A stretch of 48,071 nucleotides of DNA from Stentor coeruleus (taxonomy: Eukaryota; Ciliophora; Heterotrichea; Heterotrichida; Stentoridae). Numbering within the stretch: the stretch's first letter is position 1; each line of letters begins with the position of its first letter. The notes under the pieces are model-generated. The model searched no databases and was not told where the DNA came from. It saw only the letters and a program-made list of their open reading frames with translations. Position numbers and translations under genes: made by a program. The stretch is from contig MPUH01000525.1 of the NCBI GenBank assembly GCA_001970955.1, positions 1 to 48,071 on the forward strand, read 5' to 3'. Of this stretch, positions 10,302 to 20,691 are shown in pieces.

Positions 10302-13300
10302 ATGAATGATGTTCTAGCCGAAATCCTCCATGATGCGCAATCATCAGGAAGATTAAACCTCCTCAGCGTATTGCATAGCTACAAAAAAGTTACTGAAAAG
10401 CTCAGCATCCTTAACTACAGTGAAGAAGGCTCAGAAATATACAAAACTTTATTGTGCTGGGGGCGGGAACGAAACCCAAATTGGGATGAAAAATACGCTT
10501 TGTTTTTTCCTAAAAACGATGACAAACTCCTAATTCAAGACCTTGAAATTCCCTCAAAATCTCCAATTCCAGCAGTAACTCTAAAATTCTCATCTGAAGA
10601 TAACTCATTCCAAGTTTCTTTACCAAGCTTCAAAAGCTTTCAACAGCAACTCAAAGATTCTTCACCTAAACACACTCTTGCTCAAGCATTAAATACCTCT
10701 CATCTTAAAAAAAAGGCTTGGAACTCCTGGGTTGATTTTTTCCAAGCTTCAAAAACTGAAAAACTTAACACAAGAAAAATGCAAGATAAAGCTGTCAAAA
10801 GTCTTAAAGCTCATAAACTATGGAGTGATAATACAAAAAGAAAAGTTATTGAAAGGCTAAGTAAAAACAATTTGCATGGCCTTAGAAAAAAAATTGCAGA
10901 AAAAATGCATGGTGAGTTACTCCAGAAAAGGATGTGGAAGTTTTGGAGAAATGCAATGAAAAAAAGAGAGATATTGAAAGGGATGAAATTTACTGCATGC
11001 TTTATTCATAATCAGTGGCTTATGAAGAAAGTTTTATTAGTATTGGCAAGAAGTGTTCACAGTTCTATGATTATACTTATAAAGCAAAGACAGATAATAC
11101 AAATGATTGAGAATAACAGAAAAATATTATCAATGCAAGGATGGAGAATTTATGTGAATTCAAGATTGAAGAAAAAAATCCTTTATTTAAAAAGTTGCCA
11201 AATTAAAGAGAAATTCTTCAAAGCTCAAGGTCTTAAAAAATGGCAATTAGGTATAGAGGTACTGAAAGATAATAACATGCAAAGTTCTTTATGTAGAGCA
11301 CATTATTGTCAAAAGACTTGTATTAAGGTATTTAATTGCTGGCTTAGGTTTATGATTGAAAATTCAAGACAAACATTGAAAATCGAGCAGGCTGATCAAT
11401 TCTACAAGAGATCATTTACCAAAAATATTTTCACTGAATTTAAAACTATAGTCATTAAGTTAAAAGAGATTAGGAGCATGAAACTGCGTAATTTTCAATT
11501 CAAAAAAAAAAAATCTTTATTGGGAGCTTGGAAAATAGTCCACAGCCAGAATAAAATTCCACAAGTTAATTCGAGATATATTTTTCTTGCTTATTACGCT
11601 TTTATTTATCCCCACAAGACATTTGATTTCTCCAGCAAACTTTTAGGAAGAAAAAAACGACTTCTTTCATCAGGAAAGATTTTAAAAGATTATATAAAAA
11701 AATCTTTATTCATCAGTTGGCGAGATTACATAAAAGCATTTGTTGGAAAAAGACATAAAATTTATTTTTCAAGGCTTCAGAAAGTTTTTTCTTCATGGAA
11801 GTCTACGGCACATAAAAGACAAATGCATAAATATATAATCCAGAAATCAAAGGCATGCTTTTATAGAAAAAAAATCAATAAAATATTTAGTTTATGGGCT
11901 TCAACTTACTTAAAAATTCGTGAAAACAAAAGAAAATATAAGCAATATTGCAGCCAAAAACGCCAAATAAAGATTACCACAATCTGCACAAAATGGCTTA
12001 CTAAAACAATAATTAAAATTCGCAATAAAAAAGAAAACTCTCTTGTGCCTATCTTCTATCGACGAACATATTTATCAAAATATCTTAAAAAATGGGTTAA
12101 AAAATTTGAAAAAATGCAAAGAAAGCATGAATTACAGCATAGAGGGCAGAGATTTTTACTAGACCTAAGAATGAAAAAAAATTGGGATATCTGGAGAAAA
12201 AGGTTCTTAGAAAACCTTAGAATTGAATATAAAACTGGTAAAGTCCAAACTTTATATGAAAACAAACTCGTTATCAAATGTTTTAAGGCTTGGAAAATTA
12301 GAAATGCAAAAAAAAAAAATTCTGGAGCAGGAAAAAACAAAGCTGATGAGCAATTAGAATATGCAAGAAAAGTAAAAAAAAAAATTCTGGAGCAGGAAAA
12401 AACAAAGCTGATGAGCAATTAGAATATGCAAGAAAAGTAAAGAGTATTTTTGGATGGAAGCAATTTTTTTCGTACTCTAAAAGCAAAAATTCTTTGTACG
12501 CACAGCTCGAGAGTGATAGAGGAAATTCTCTAAGCAAGAAAATATTGAAATATTGGCGGGTATATGCTCAATATAGAATTAAAAGCAAAAATAGAGATCA
12601 AATTACTTATTCTGCACTATATATGATAAGAAAAAAATATTTACTCAATCGATGGTATAAAAGAGCTTTGCTTTCGAGTAGCATGCGATATTTTGAAAAT
12701 ATATTTAATAATCTTCAGAAAAAACAAGTGATTTTTGAAATTCATAGATTCATAGAAATGCAGAAAGTAACTCTTGCATATCTTGAAATCTTTCGTGAAG
12801 AAGCTCGGGTAAAAACAGCGTTTAGGGCTTGGCATAACATTTTAAGGAAGAAAAAATTATTAATCCGCAAAGCTCAAGAATTTATAAAAATTAAAAAAAA
12901 GTATGCAAAAATTAAACCTTTCATGGCATGGATGAGGCAATATGAAAAAGCTAAACAAAAGGTACAAAAATTTGCTGATATTCTTGTGGAATCAGGGAAC
13001 TTTGAGAAAAAAAGCAGGTTTTTCTTGTGGAAAAAACGTGTTATTCGGAAAAATAAGCATAGAGAAAGCTATTTTCATAGAGGTAATTATTTGAAGAAAA
13101 TATGCTATTGTGTACTTAAATGTCTTCTGAGTAAAAAGCGTATTAAAGCAAGTCTCGCACAAAATTTTCTTCAAAAAAGAGAGGAAGCAACTTGCAGAAA
13201 AATTATTAAACGGTGGAAAATGGATTGTGAAATTTCAATTAGGAATAAAAGAATTATAGCTAATGCACAAAAGATCAGAAAAGAAAAATTGATAAAAGTA

Positions 13301-15415
13301 TGGGCAGATTTCGCAGAAGAAAATATAGTTTTAAAGGAAAAAGTAATGAAAGTAAAAAAAATATGTGAAAAGCAAAAAAAAGCTAGAGTATTCAAAGAAC
13401 TAAGTAATTTTTTGCAATATAAAAACGAAGTAAAAAACCAGAATTTCCTTGCTATGCAGTTCTATAAAAAGCAGTTTTTAAAAAAAATTATCAAGAAATG
13501 GTCTCAATTTTCAAAATTAAAAATGATTCATAGTAGAAAATATTGTGATATCACTAGAAAAATCAATAGGAATCACAAAAAAAATATAACAGAAACAGTA
13601 TTCTTTCACTGGATTCAAAGACTAAAAGAAAAGATCGGAAAGCAACAGAAAGTTCTTACATTTAGAAAAGAAGTTATTAAGAAGTTTATGAAGAGTATTT
13701 TTGTAACTATGAGTGAATTTAAAAATAATTCAAAAATTAAGACTGAAATAAACATAAAAGCTAGAGTGAGAGCACAGATAAATATGAAAAAGCAAATTTT
13801 TAAATCTTTTACCTTATTTGCAGCAAAGGCACAAAATAAAAAAGATAAATTAACCAGAGCCTTGCATTTCAAAAATTACATTATGATTAAAAGAATATTC
13901 CAAAAAATATACGCATTTATTCAATCAGCTCATAAATCACATCAAAAATTTTCAGAATTAGTAATGTCTATTAAAAAATTGGAAAAAAATAAGCGGTTAA
14001 AAGAAATTAAAGAAGACACTTTACATAAATACAAGGTAAAAGAACTTAAATATGAATTTCAAAGTAGCCAAACAATAAGAATTTTAGGGAAATCATTAAA
14101 GCTTCTTACTCTGAACTCATCAATAAAAAAGCATCTCAAGAATCATAAAGAGCTTTCTGAAAAGCACTATAATTCTTCACTTATCCACAAATATTTTAAT
14201 CGCATCTTAAAATTTTCCACTTCTTGCAAAGAGAGAAAGCTTTTGTGTCAAGGTCCACTTGAAGAGATTTTCGCTATGCTAGAACGCTCTCAAAAGTTTA
14301 GGACATTTTCTTTACTGAAATCCTTATATATTTCCTCAGAAATAAAACTCCATCAAGCATATGAATGCATTCAATACTCTATACTTTCACGTTTATTTAT
14401 TGCATGGCACTCAATAACACAAAATCGTATTTCAAACAACCAAAAAGTGAACAAATCTAAGAAGAAAAGAGCAAAAACATTAAGAAAGCGCGTTTTTTCA
14501 GCCTGGGGTAAAGTTCATGAACTTAAGATTCTTGGGAAAAAACTAGCAATTAATCATGAGTATCAAAGACTAGAAAACTTTTTCCGGCTTTGGAAAATTG
14601 AAATGCGCATAAAAGAATTTGAAGCCAGAAGGGAACAAAAATATAAAGTATATGCTTTTGCTGGACTTCAAATTTATGCAGAAAAGACATATCAAGCCAT
14701 GTCTCATCTCAAAAGAGTAAATATTTATGAAACTTTTAAGTTTATGAAAAAAGCTGTATCTGAATGGCATGAATATGCTAAAATCAAAGTTAAAAGCAGA
14801 AAGGTGTCTATGAATTATAAGGAAAAAATTATGAGGTATGTGATAAGTTCATTTAAAAATTGCTATTATAGAAGTCTTATTAGCTTAGAAGTGTTTGAGC
14901 GGTGTCAGAAAAACGTAATAGGAAGATTTTTAAGAAACTGGCATAAAGCTCTGAAAAGAAGACAGAAAGGTAAAAATATTTTGAGTAAACGACTTGAAGA
15001 GAAAGCTTTGCTGATAAAATTCGAATATTTTGCTAGATGGAAACCAAGTTCAGTTCATAGCTCCTTAGAAAAAACAAGAATAAAAAATGAATATGAAGAG
15101 TTTGTTACAAGAAAAAGTGCAGATGAAGCAGAAAAGATGAAAGTAGCTGAAGAACATTATGAATGCTACTTAATTTCAAAATCATTTTATGCTTGGGATA
15201 ACTCAATTTCAGAGCATTCTATTAAACGAAAACGAGCGTTCATGCATTCAATTTTCATGGGATGGAAAATTGTTGCCCGTGAAAACTCTCTACTACGCAA
15301 GTATCTTATAGAGAGCAATTTGTCTGAAAGATATTTACTTAGTTCCCGAGATATGCAAGGAATTTCAACTTTGAAGTCGGTAAGCTCAATTGGCAGTTTA
15401 ACATCAAACAGCTAA
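10302..15415 (+). CDS. Large Sfi1-repeat (centrin-binding) protein, frameshifted by a duplication
   Basis: Two open frames (10302-12422 and about 12374-15415) belong to one gene. They are split by a 65-bp tandem duplication at 12309-12438. With one copy the gene is 5,049 nt (1,682 aa), exactly divisible by three. About 30 spaced units of the Sfi1 type are visible, each with a Trp in a context such as AWNSWVDFF, VFSSWKSTAH, IFSLWASTYL, CFKAWKIRN, AFRAWHNIL, FFRLWKIEM and FLRNWHKAL, 30-40 or more residues apart in long basic helices. Sfi1 repeats form an alpha-helical rod that loads centrin/spasmin, in basal bodies and in the calcium-driven contractile fibres (myonemes) of heterotrichs. It has no other domain. 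The frame begins at an ATG after an AT-rich leader. Family assignment is strong; a myoneme role is inference. Confidence 0.85.
12309..12438. repeat. 65-bp tandem duplication breaking the Sfi1 gene
   Basis: A run of A followed by TTCTGGAGCAGG and about 50 more bases occurs twice with period 65, with no N between. Because 65 is not a multiple of three, it shifts the frame. The second copy, in the frame of the downstream ORF, reads the same peptide as the first (ADEQLEYARKVK). Confidence 0.9.
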
Positions 15416-15432
15416 TTACATTAGATAATTCA

Positions 15433-17538
15433 TCAAAATAATTTCCTAGCTTTATGCATATTTAATGGATACCCTGGACCTATAAGATCATCTGCAAGTG
15501 AACTGATTTCATTTTTTTTCTTTTCAATTGTCTTGATTTTTTCATATTTTTTAACCTTCATTTTCAAAATATCCCTCTTAGTCATTTTAATGCTTTTCCT
15601 TACTTGTTCGAATTTTTCTGAAATTTGAGTAACTCTTAGGCTGCATCGATTTATTTCATGAGGATCAATAAGGTCATCGAGACTATCTTCATTTTCTTTA
15701 ATTTGTTCTAAAAATGCATCTCTTATTGTCTTAAGCTTTTTAGAAATATTTCGAGGTTCTAATGTTTTTTTGCGCATTGTTGCAACTTTTTGTAATGAGA
15801 ATTTGTCTTGCATTTCTTTTGTTTTTTCTTGGTAGAGAATTGAAAGTTCACAGATTGAGCGTTCTTTAAGATAAGCTAGATTTTTAAGGTCTTCAATCTT
15901 TGTCGAAATATCATCACAGTTTTTTTGTAAAGAGGAATTTAAATTTTCCAAATTCTTATTTAACAATTCAATTTCATTAGGATCCCAGTCTTTCATAAGT
16001 TTAAAGAGAAAAAACAAGAATGGCNTTGAAAGTTCACAGATTGAGCGTTCTTTAAGATAAGCTAGATTTTTAAGGTCTTCAATCTTTGTAGAAATATCAT
16101 CACAGCTTTTTTGTAAAGAGGAATTTAAATCTTCCAAATTCTTATTTAACAATTCAATTTCATTAGGATCCCAGTCTTTCATAAGTTTAAAGAGAAAAAA
16201 TAAGAATGGTTGTTTCATAATCTTGCTTTCATTTTCTGGATTAAGCTGTTTTTTCAGCTCAGACAGTTGGAATCGCAGATTAAAATTACTTATTTCAAGT
16301 TCTTGCAATTTTACCCCCCTTTCTTCACGAACTTGCAAAAGAAATTTATGTCTCTCAGCTAGTTTACCCATTTTACTTTCCCAACAGTCCAAATATTTTT
16401 TATCAAAGCTAGGCTCAGTTTCGAGTTTTCCTCTTTCCTCTTCAGCTAATTCAAAATCCTCTTCAGCTTTTTTGATTTTTTTAGATAAAATTTCTAGACT
16501 TTCATTAGCCTCTTTGATTTTTGTTTCAATTTTTGCGTACTCAGTATTTTCCCAATCTATTTCAGTCTCAAGTCCTGAAATCTGCTTAAGTGTTTTTTTG
16601 TTTTCGGACTTTTTTTCTTTGATGATGTTTTTTAATAAATTCACGCTTCCAGATAGTTCAACAGACGATTCTTCTTCAATTTGATTAGGAACTATATCGC
16701 TTTTCTCCATTTCAAGTGCTGACCTTACCCAATGATGTTCAGTGATCTGTGACAAATTAAGTCTTTCTGAAGGTTCTTTAATAAAAATCTTACTGAATAA
16801 ATCCTTCAAAGAAATGCTCATGCCATCAGGATATAAAACTGAGCATTTTTGTATATCAGTTAGTATGCCTAAGGTACTATTTTTTTTAAATGGAGATTTA
16901 CCTTCAATCATCTCATAAAGCAATACTCCAATACACCAAATATCAATCGAAATAGTGAACTCATGTCTTGAAAACATCTCAGGAGCTAAATACTCTAGAG
17001 TGCTATGACCAATTACAGTGCTTTCTTCGTTTCGTATACTAGCCCAGCAGAAATCAATAAGTTTAATGTTTTGTGTGGACTCAACGATTATATTATCCGG
17101 CTTTATATACTTATACACAACAGGTGGGTCCAAACTATGCAAATAGCTTATTGCATCAATTACTTTCAATAAAAAATCTGCAGCTACAGCTTCATTAAAC
17201 TTTTTTTCTACGCTTAGTTTTTGAGATAAGGTTATACCATCAATTGACTCCATTATCAAATAAAAGTAAAGGTCATCTTCAAAGTGTTTGTGCATCTTAG
17301 CAATGTTTTGATGATTTATTTTGCATAGTGTGTTGATTTCCCTTCGAAATTGGTTCATTATTTTGCTTACACTTGCTTTGGGAATTTTCTTGAGTGTGTA
17401 TTGCTCATTTGTCTTAGAATTTTCAACTTTCCACACTTCACCAAAATTTGAATGACCCAGTTTGCGTATATATGTGAAATCTTCATAAGATGCAGGAAAT
17501 TGATCAACAATTACAGGGTTTGACCTTCTAATTTCCAT
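15433..17538 (-). CDS. Aurora-like pseudokinase with coiled-coil tail
   Basis: 701 codons as written; an N-marked in-frame duplication (186 nt, at 16025) inflates it, and about 639 aa is likely. Residues 20-275 form a protein-kinase fold: glycine loop LGHSNFGEVW, Lys50, Glu66, YLAPEM and DIWCIGVLLYEM, most like Aurora kinases. The catalytic loop reads VVYKYIKPDN instead of HRDxKxxN, so the catalytic Asp is Tyr144. The metal-binding loop is DFC (162-164) instead of DFG. Residues from about 285 to the end are long charged coiled coil. The protein is therefore expected to have no or weak phosphotransfer and to act as a scaffold or allosteric partner. Its stop lies 17 bp from the stop of the convergent Sfi1 gene. 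Confidence 0.8.
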   Translation of the reverse strand: MEIRRSNPVIVDQFPASYEDFTYIRKLGHSNFGEVWKVENSKTNEQYTLKKIPKASVSKIMNQFRREINTLCKINHQNIAKMHKHFEDDLYFYLIMESIDGITLSQKLSVEKKFNEAVAADFLLKVIDAISYLHSLDPPVVYKYIKPDNIIVESTQNIKLIDFCWASIRNEESTVIGHSTLEYLAPEMFSRHEFTISIDIWCIGVLLYEMIEGKSPFKKNSTLGILTDIQKCSVLYPDGMSISLKDLFSKIFIKEPSERLNLSQITEHHWVRSALEMEKSDIVPNQIEEESSVELSGSVNLLKNIIKEKKSENKKTLKQISGLETEIDWENTEYAKIETKIKEANESLEILSKKIKKAEEDFELAEEERGKLETEPSFDKKYLDCWESKMGKLAERHKFLLQVREERGVKLQELEISNFNLRFQLSELKKQLNPENESKIMKQPFLFFLFKLMKDWDPNEIELLNKNLEDLNSSLQKSCDDISTKIEDLKNLAYLKERSICELSXPFLFFLFKLMKDWDPNEIELLNKNLENLNSSLQKNCDDISTKIEDLKNLAYLKERSICELSILYQEKTKEMQDKFSLQKVATMRKKTLEPRNISKKLKTIRDAFLEQIKENEDSLDDLIDPHEINRCSLRVTQISEKFEQVRKSIKMTKRDILKMKVKKYEKIKTIEKKKNEISSLADDLIGPGYPLNMHKARKLF
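15840..16210. repeat. ~185-bp duplication around N at 16025, inside CDS
   Basis: The sequence starting TTGAAAGTTCACAGATTGAG at 15840 recurs at 16026 (period 186, in frame), with at least three single-base differences. Two alleles joined in tandem is the simplest reading; it adds 62 false residues to the coiled coil. Confidence 0.8.
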
Positions 17539-18261
17539 TTTTTGATTTATTAGCTAACTATTTAATATTATATCAGCACACATTTGATTTATAGTTTAAA
17601 CTTTTTATTGGTTATGAAAGTAAATAGTTTGGAGTTTAATTATTGTATTTTATGATTTTGTGAAAGATATAATGCTTAATGTGTTTAACGAATTTTAAAA
17701 AAATATAAAAATTTTAAGCATTAAAATATCTTATAACATGCTAATGCTATAATATTGTAAATTGCCTTAAGTCAGTTGTATTGTTTCTTGTGCTAGCATC
17801 TTGTTTTTCAGCAAAGGATTAATTCCTATTATTTTAAAGATTAACTGATTGATATCTGCTTATTCTAAGGGCAATTAATATGCTATTCAAGTGAATTTTG
17901 CAAAAATTAGCTTTATATAATAATGTGTATTTAATTTCTAATATAAACAAGTAAATCATTACTATGAAAATAATATAGCTAGATTACTCATCTTTTAAAA
18001 AAAGATTGCAATTATGATATGCATTTATTATTCCGGCTATTTTACTTTAAGAGCATTAATAATTATTATCGATTTTCTTTTAACATACAGCCCAGATTTT
18101 ATAAACCATAATTAAACTTAGTTTCAAGTTATTAATCTAATATTTCAGAAAAGATTAATCGTTTCAACCATAATTATAAATGTATTTTATTTTGAATATA
18201 TCTTATAGCTATATTTATTAAACCAGTAAATATTTCTATGCTAACTATGCGAAATTATCTA
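17539..18261. other. Intergenic, nothing recognised
   Basis: AT-rich spacer between two reverse-strand genes. It must hold the promoter and leader of the pseudokinase gene and the 3' end of the ALIX gene. No open frame with coding character is seen. Confidence 0.5.
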
Positions 18262-20691
18262 TTATTTTCTATTGAATTGGTAAGGGATATTTTGAGGTGC
18301 ACCAGGTGGGGGCTGATACTGATAGCCTCCTTGAGGAGGATATTGAGGATAGCCTTGTGGATACTGTGGTGGAAATGCTGGATTATATTGTCCATAATTA
18401 GGTGGAGGAGGATACTGAGCATAATTTGGTTGATATCCAGGCTGACTAGGAGGTGGAGGATACTGAGCATAATTTGGTTGATATCCAGGCTGACCAGGAG
18501 GTGGAGGATAGTTTGGAGGGTATTGAGGTGGTGAAGGGTAAGGTTGATTTATAAACTGTGATGGATATTGAGGTGGTGGTGGCTGAACTACAGGTACTTG
18601 AGCAGGTGGCAAGATTTTAGTCTTTGAATCAGATACAGGAGCTTTAGCTGGTTCAGCAGGCTTTGCTCCAACAATTCTTAATAAATCTTGCTTACCAAAT
18701 TCTCGAGCTTTAATAAAACTCTGACTCTCGTTATCTAAAGATACGACATTATCCAAAAGTTTACTGTAAAAGGAGAGTCCATCATCAAGTCGCTTATCAA
18801 TAACTTTTTTCATTTCTAAGGCTGTTCTCCATTCATTTAATAAGGGGGCTGCTCGTGATTCTACTGAGCCTGCAGCTTGAAGTTTTTGGAGTTCTTCACG
18901 TTTTTCAGCAATTGATTCCAATTCATTATCAATTTCTTCACGGACTGATGAAAAATTCTCATTAAGCTCAGAGAAAATTTGCTCTTTTGAACTACCTGAT
19001 TCATGAAGTTTTTTTAAGCCTTCTGATGGGTCATTTTTCGATAATAATTCACTGTATTTACTAAGAGAGTCTTCTAAAATCCTGATACTATTTTTCATTG
19101 TGTTATAGATAACTCCCTGTTCTGCTTGCAAAGATACATCAATATTTGGTAGCTGACTTTCTAATTGATCGCGAGGAAGGAGGATTTTACTTATAATCGC
19201 TTTTTTACTTAAGAAATCATTTTCAGATTTTATATCAGATTCTTCAGCTTGCTGGCATTTTTTCATTAGAGTTTCAATTTTCGATTTAATTTCTGAGTTA
19301 CCCAGCGAACTTGGCTCTCTATTCCACTTACTTCCATATTGTTTTTTCATTGCCTCTTCATCTCTTTCTTCTTTGAGTAATTGATTTTTAATTGTTTCCA
19401 TCATATCTCTTGCAGCTTTCCTATTTCCTTTAATTGAAGAAATATTTCTTTCTATATCTTTTCCTTGGACTGCTACTATTTCACTCCACAAAGCTTCAGG
19501 CATTGTACTTCCTCCACCACTTGGTAATGAATTTATTTGCTGAATAGCTCCTTGAACTTTTATTTTAAATACATTAAACACTTGCCAAATGTAATCACAA
19601 TAATCTTTATGAAGATTAACAATTTCCAAAGGAACAATTGAGTTCATAAGTTCTTCATTGGGACAACTTCTAGCTTCTGAGGCTTTAGGTGTTACCATTG
19701 AAAGAATTTCAATAGCATCAAGAGCATTTTCTTCTGGCACACGGTCCATATATATTGAAAAATTTTCACTCTCACTTGTTGTTTTTTCATTTGTGATCAA
19801 ATTGAGTAGATTTCTTCCCAATTCGAATTGCGTATTTTTTATTCCTTTAAACTGCATAGATTTTGTTATAAGCGTTTCTGATAGTTTCAGCCTTGCTACA
19901 ACTTTACCAAACCCTACACTAGTCTTTAAACTCTTCTCTTTATCAGCTAAGGCCATATAATAATGTGCTGAAGCATGAAAAACTCCTGAATAATATTTCA
20001 ATAAATTTTCTAATTCTTTTGGGAAATTCTTTACTTGTGGTAAGCATACAGCAGCTTGTTCAAAGTTTCTATGAACCGAATACGCAACTTTCGCAATGTT
20101 CACTTTATTAGCAGTTTGCTTATCAAGCTTATCATACATAGTCATATAGGCTTGAGCTATCATAATATCACTCCACATTTGTACATTTTCAGGACCAACA
20201 TCAAGTTTATTGTCACTATTTAAATCTCTCAGTAAATCCTTGCAAGATCCAAGCCATCCTGCTGCTAATTGCAAAGAGTTCAAAGCAATTTTGTGAGCAT
20301 TTGTTCCTCGTAAATCTATATCTGCTGCTATTTTGCTATGAAGACTTGCAAGGCTATACATGATACATGCTTTTTCTAAAGTATAATTCAACACTGGATG
20401 CTTTGTTCTTGCATATGTATCTAGCCACTGAAACTTTATGTCAGTCGATGAAATTGGCACTTTTTGCTCCAGAATTTTGATTGCACACAGATAACTCTCA
20501 CCAGAGGCTATGGCGCTTTCTATAGTATTTCCTTCTCCCGAATCCGCAAATGCACGTCGGCACTCATCAAGAGAACTGAAAAATGGACGAACTTTATCTA
20601 GAGTAGCAGAATCGTAGTTCTTGCTTACAAAGACTTCAAGTGATTTGCTAAGACGCTGCTGCTCAGCTTTTTTCACTGGGATCGAGAGCAT
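18262..20691 (-). CDS. ALIX/Bro1-family ESCRT accessory protein
   Basis: 809 aa. ALIX/Bro1 proteins link ESCRT-III (via the Bro1 domain) to cargo and ESCRT-I in multivesicular-body sorting, membrane repair and abscission. The N-terminal ~370 residues match a Bro1 domain: the family-like start LSIPVKKAEQQ, then FQWLDTYARTKHP, LEKACIMYSLASLHSKIA and AAGWLGSCKDLL. A V-like coiled region follows to about 700. The C-terminal ~100 residues are rich in Pro, Gln, Tyr and Gly and contain two 16-residue repeats (QPGYQPNYAQYPPPP type). Length and domain order fit ALIX. The ATG at 20691 is the first in frame, and the family motif begins directly after it. Confidence 0.88.
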   Translation of the reverse strand: MLSIPVKKAEQQRLSKSLEVFVSKNYDSATLDKVRPFFSSLDECRRAFADSGEGNTIESAIASGESYLCAIKILEQKVPISSTDIKFQWLDTYARTKHPVLNYTLEKACIMYSLASLHSKIAADIDLRGTNAHKIALNSLQLAAGWLGSCKDLLRDLNSDNKLDVGPENVQMWSDIMIAQAYMTMYDKLDKQTANKVNIAKVAYSVHRNFEQAAVCLPQVKNFPKELENLLKYYSGVFHASAHYYMALADKEKSLKTSVGFGKVVARLKLSETLITKSMQFKGIKNTQFELGRNLLNLITNEKTTSESENFSIYMDRVPEENALDAIEILSMVTPKASEARSCPNEELMNSIVPLEIVNLHKDYCDYIWQVFNVFKIKVQGAIQQINSLPSGGGSTMPEALWSEIVAVQGKDIERNISSIKGNRKAARDMMETIKNQLLKEERDEEAMKKQYGSKWNREPSSLGNSEIKSKIETLMKKCQQAEESDIKSENDFLSKKAIISKILLPRDQLESQLPNIDVSLQAEQGVIYNTMKNSIRILEDSLSKYSELLSKNDPSEGLKKLHESGSSKEQIFSELNENFSSVREEIDNELESIAEKREELQKLQAAGSVESRAAPLLNEWRTALEMKKVIDKRLDDGLSFYSKLLDNVVSLDNESQSFIKAREFGKQDLLRIVGAKPAEPAKAPVSDSKTKILPPAQVPVVQPPPPQYPSQFINQPYPSPPQYPPNYPPPPGQPGYQPNYAQYPPPPSQPGYQPNYAQYPPPPNYGQYNPAFPPQYPQGYPQYPPQGGYQYQPPPGAPQNIPYQFNRK
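18421..18516 (-). repeat. 48-bp coding repeat in ALIX proline-rich tail
   Basis: Two tandem units of 48 bp encode GYQPNYAQYPPPP-type 16-mers that differ slightly (one change gives Gly versus Ser). The copies keep frame, so this is a natural coding repeat of the low-complexity tail. Confidence 0.85.

Noticed and set aside
12494..12496. Separate second Sfi1 gene starting at TTG
   Set aside because: Its frame continues upstream into the second copy of the 65-bp duplication and encodes the same peptide as the end of the first part; one gene, frameshifted.
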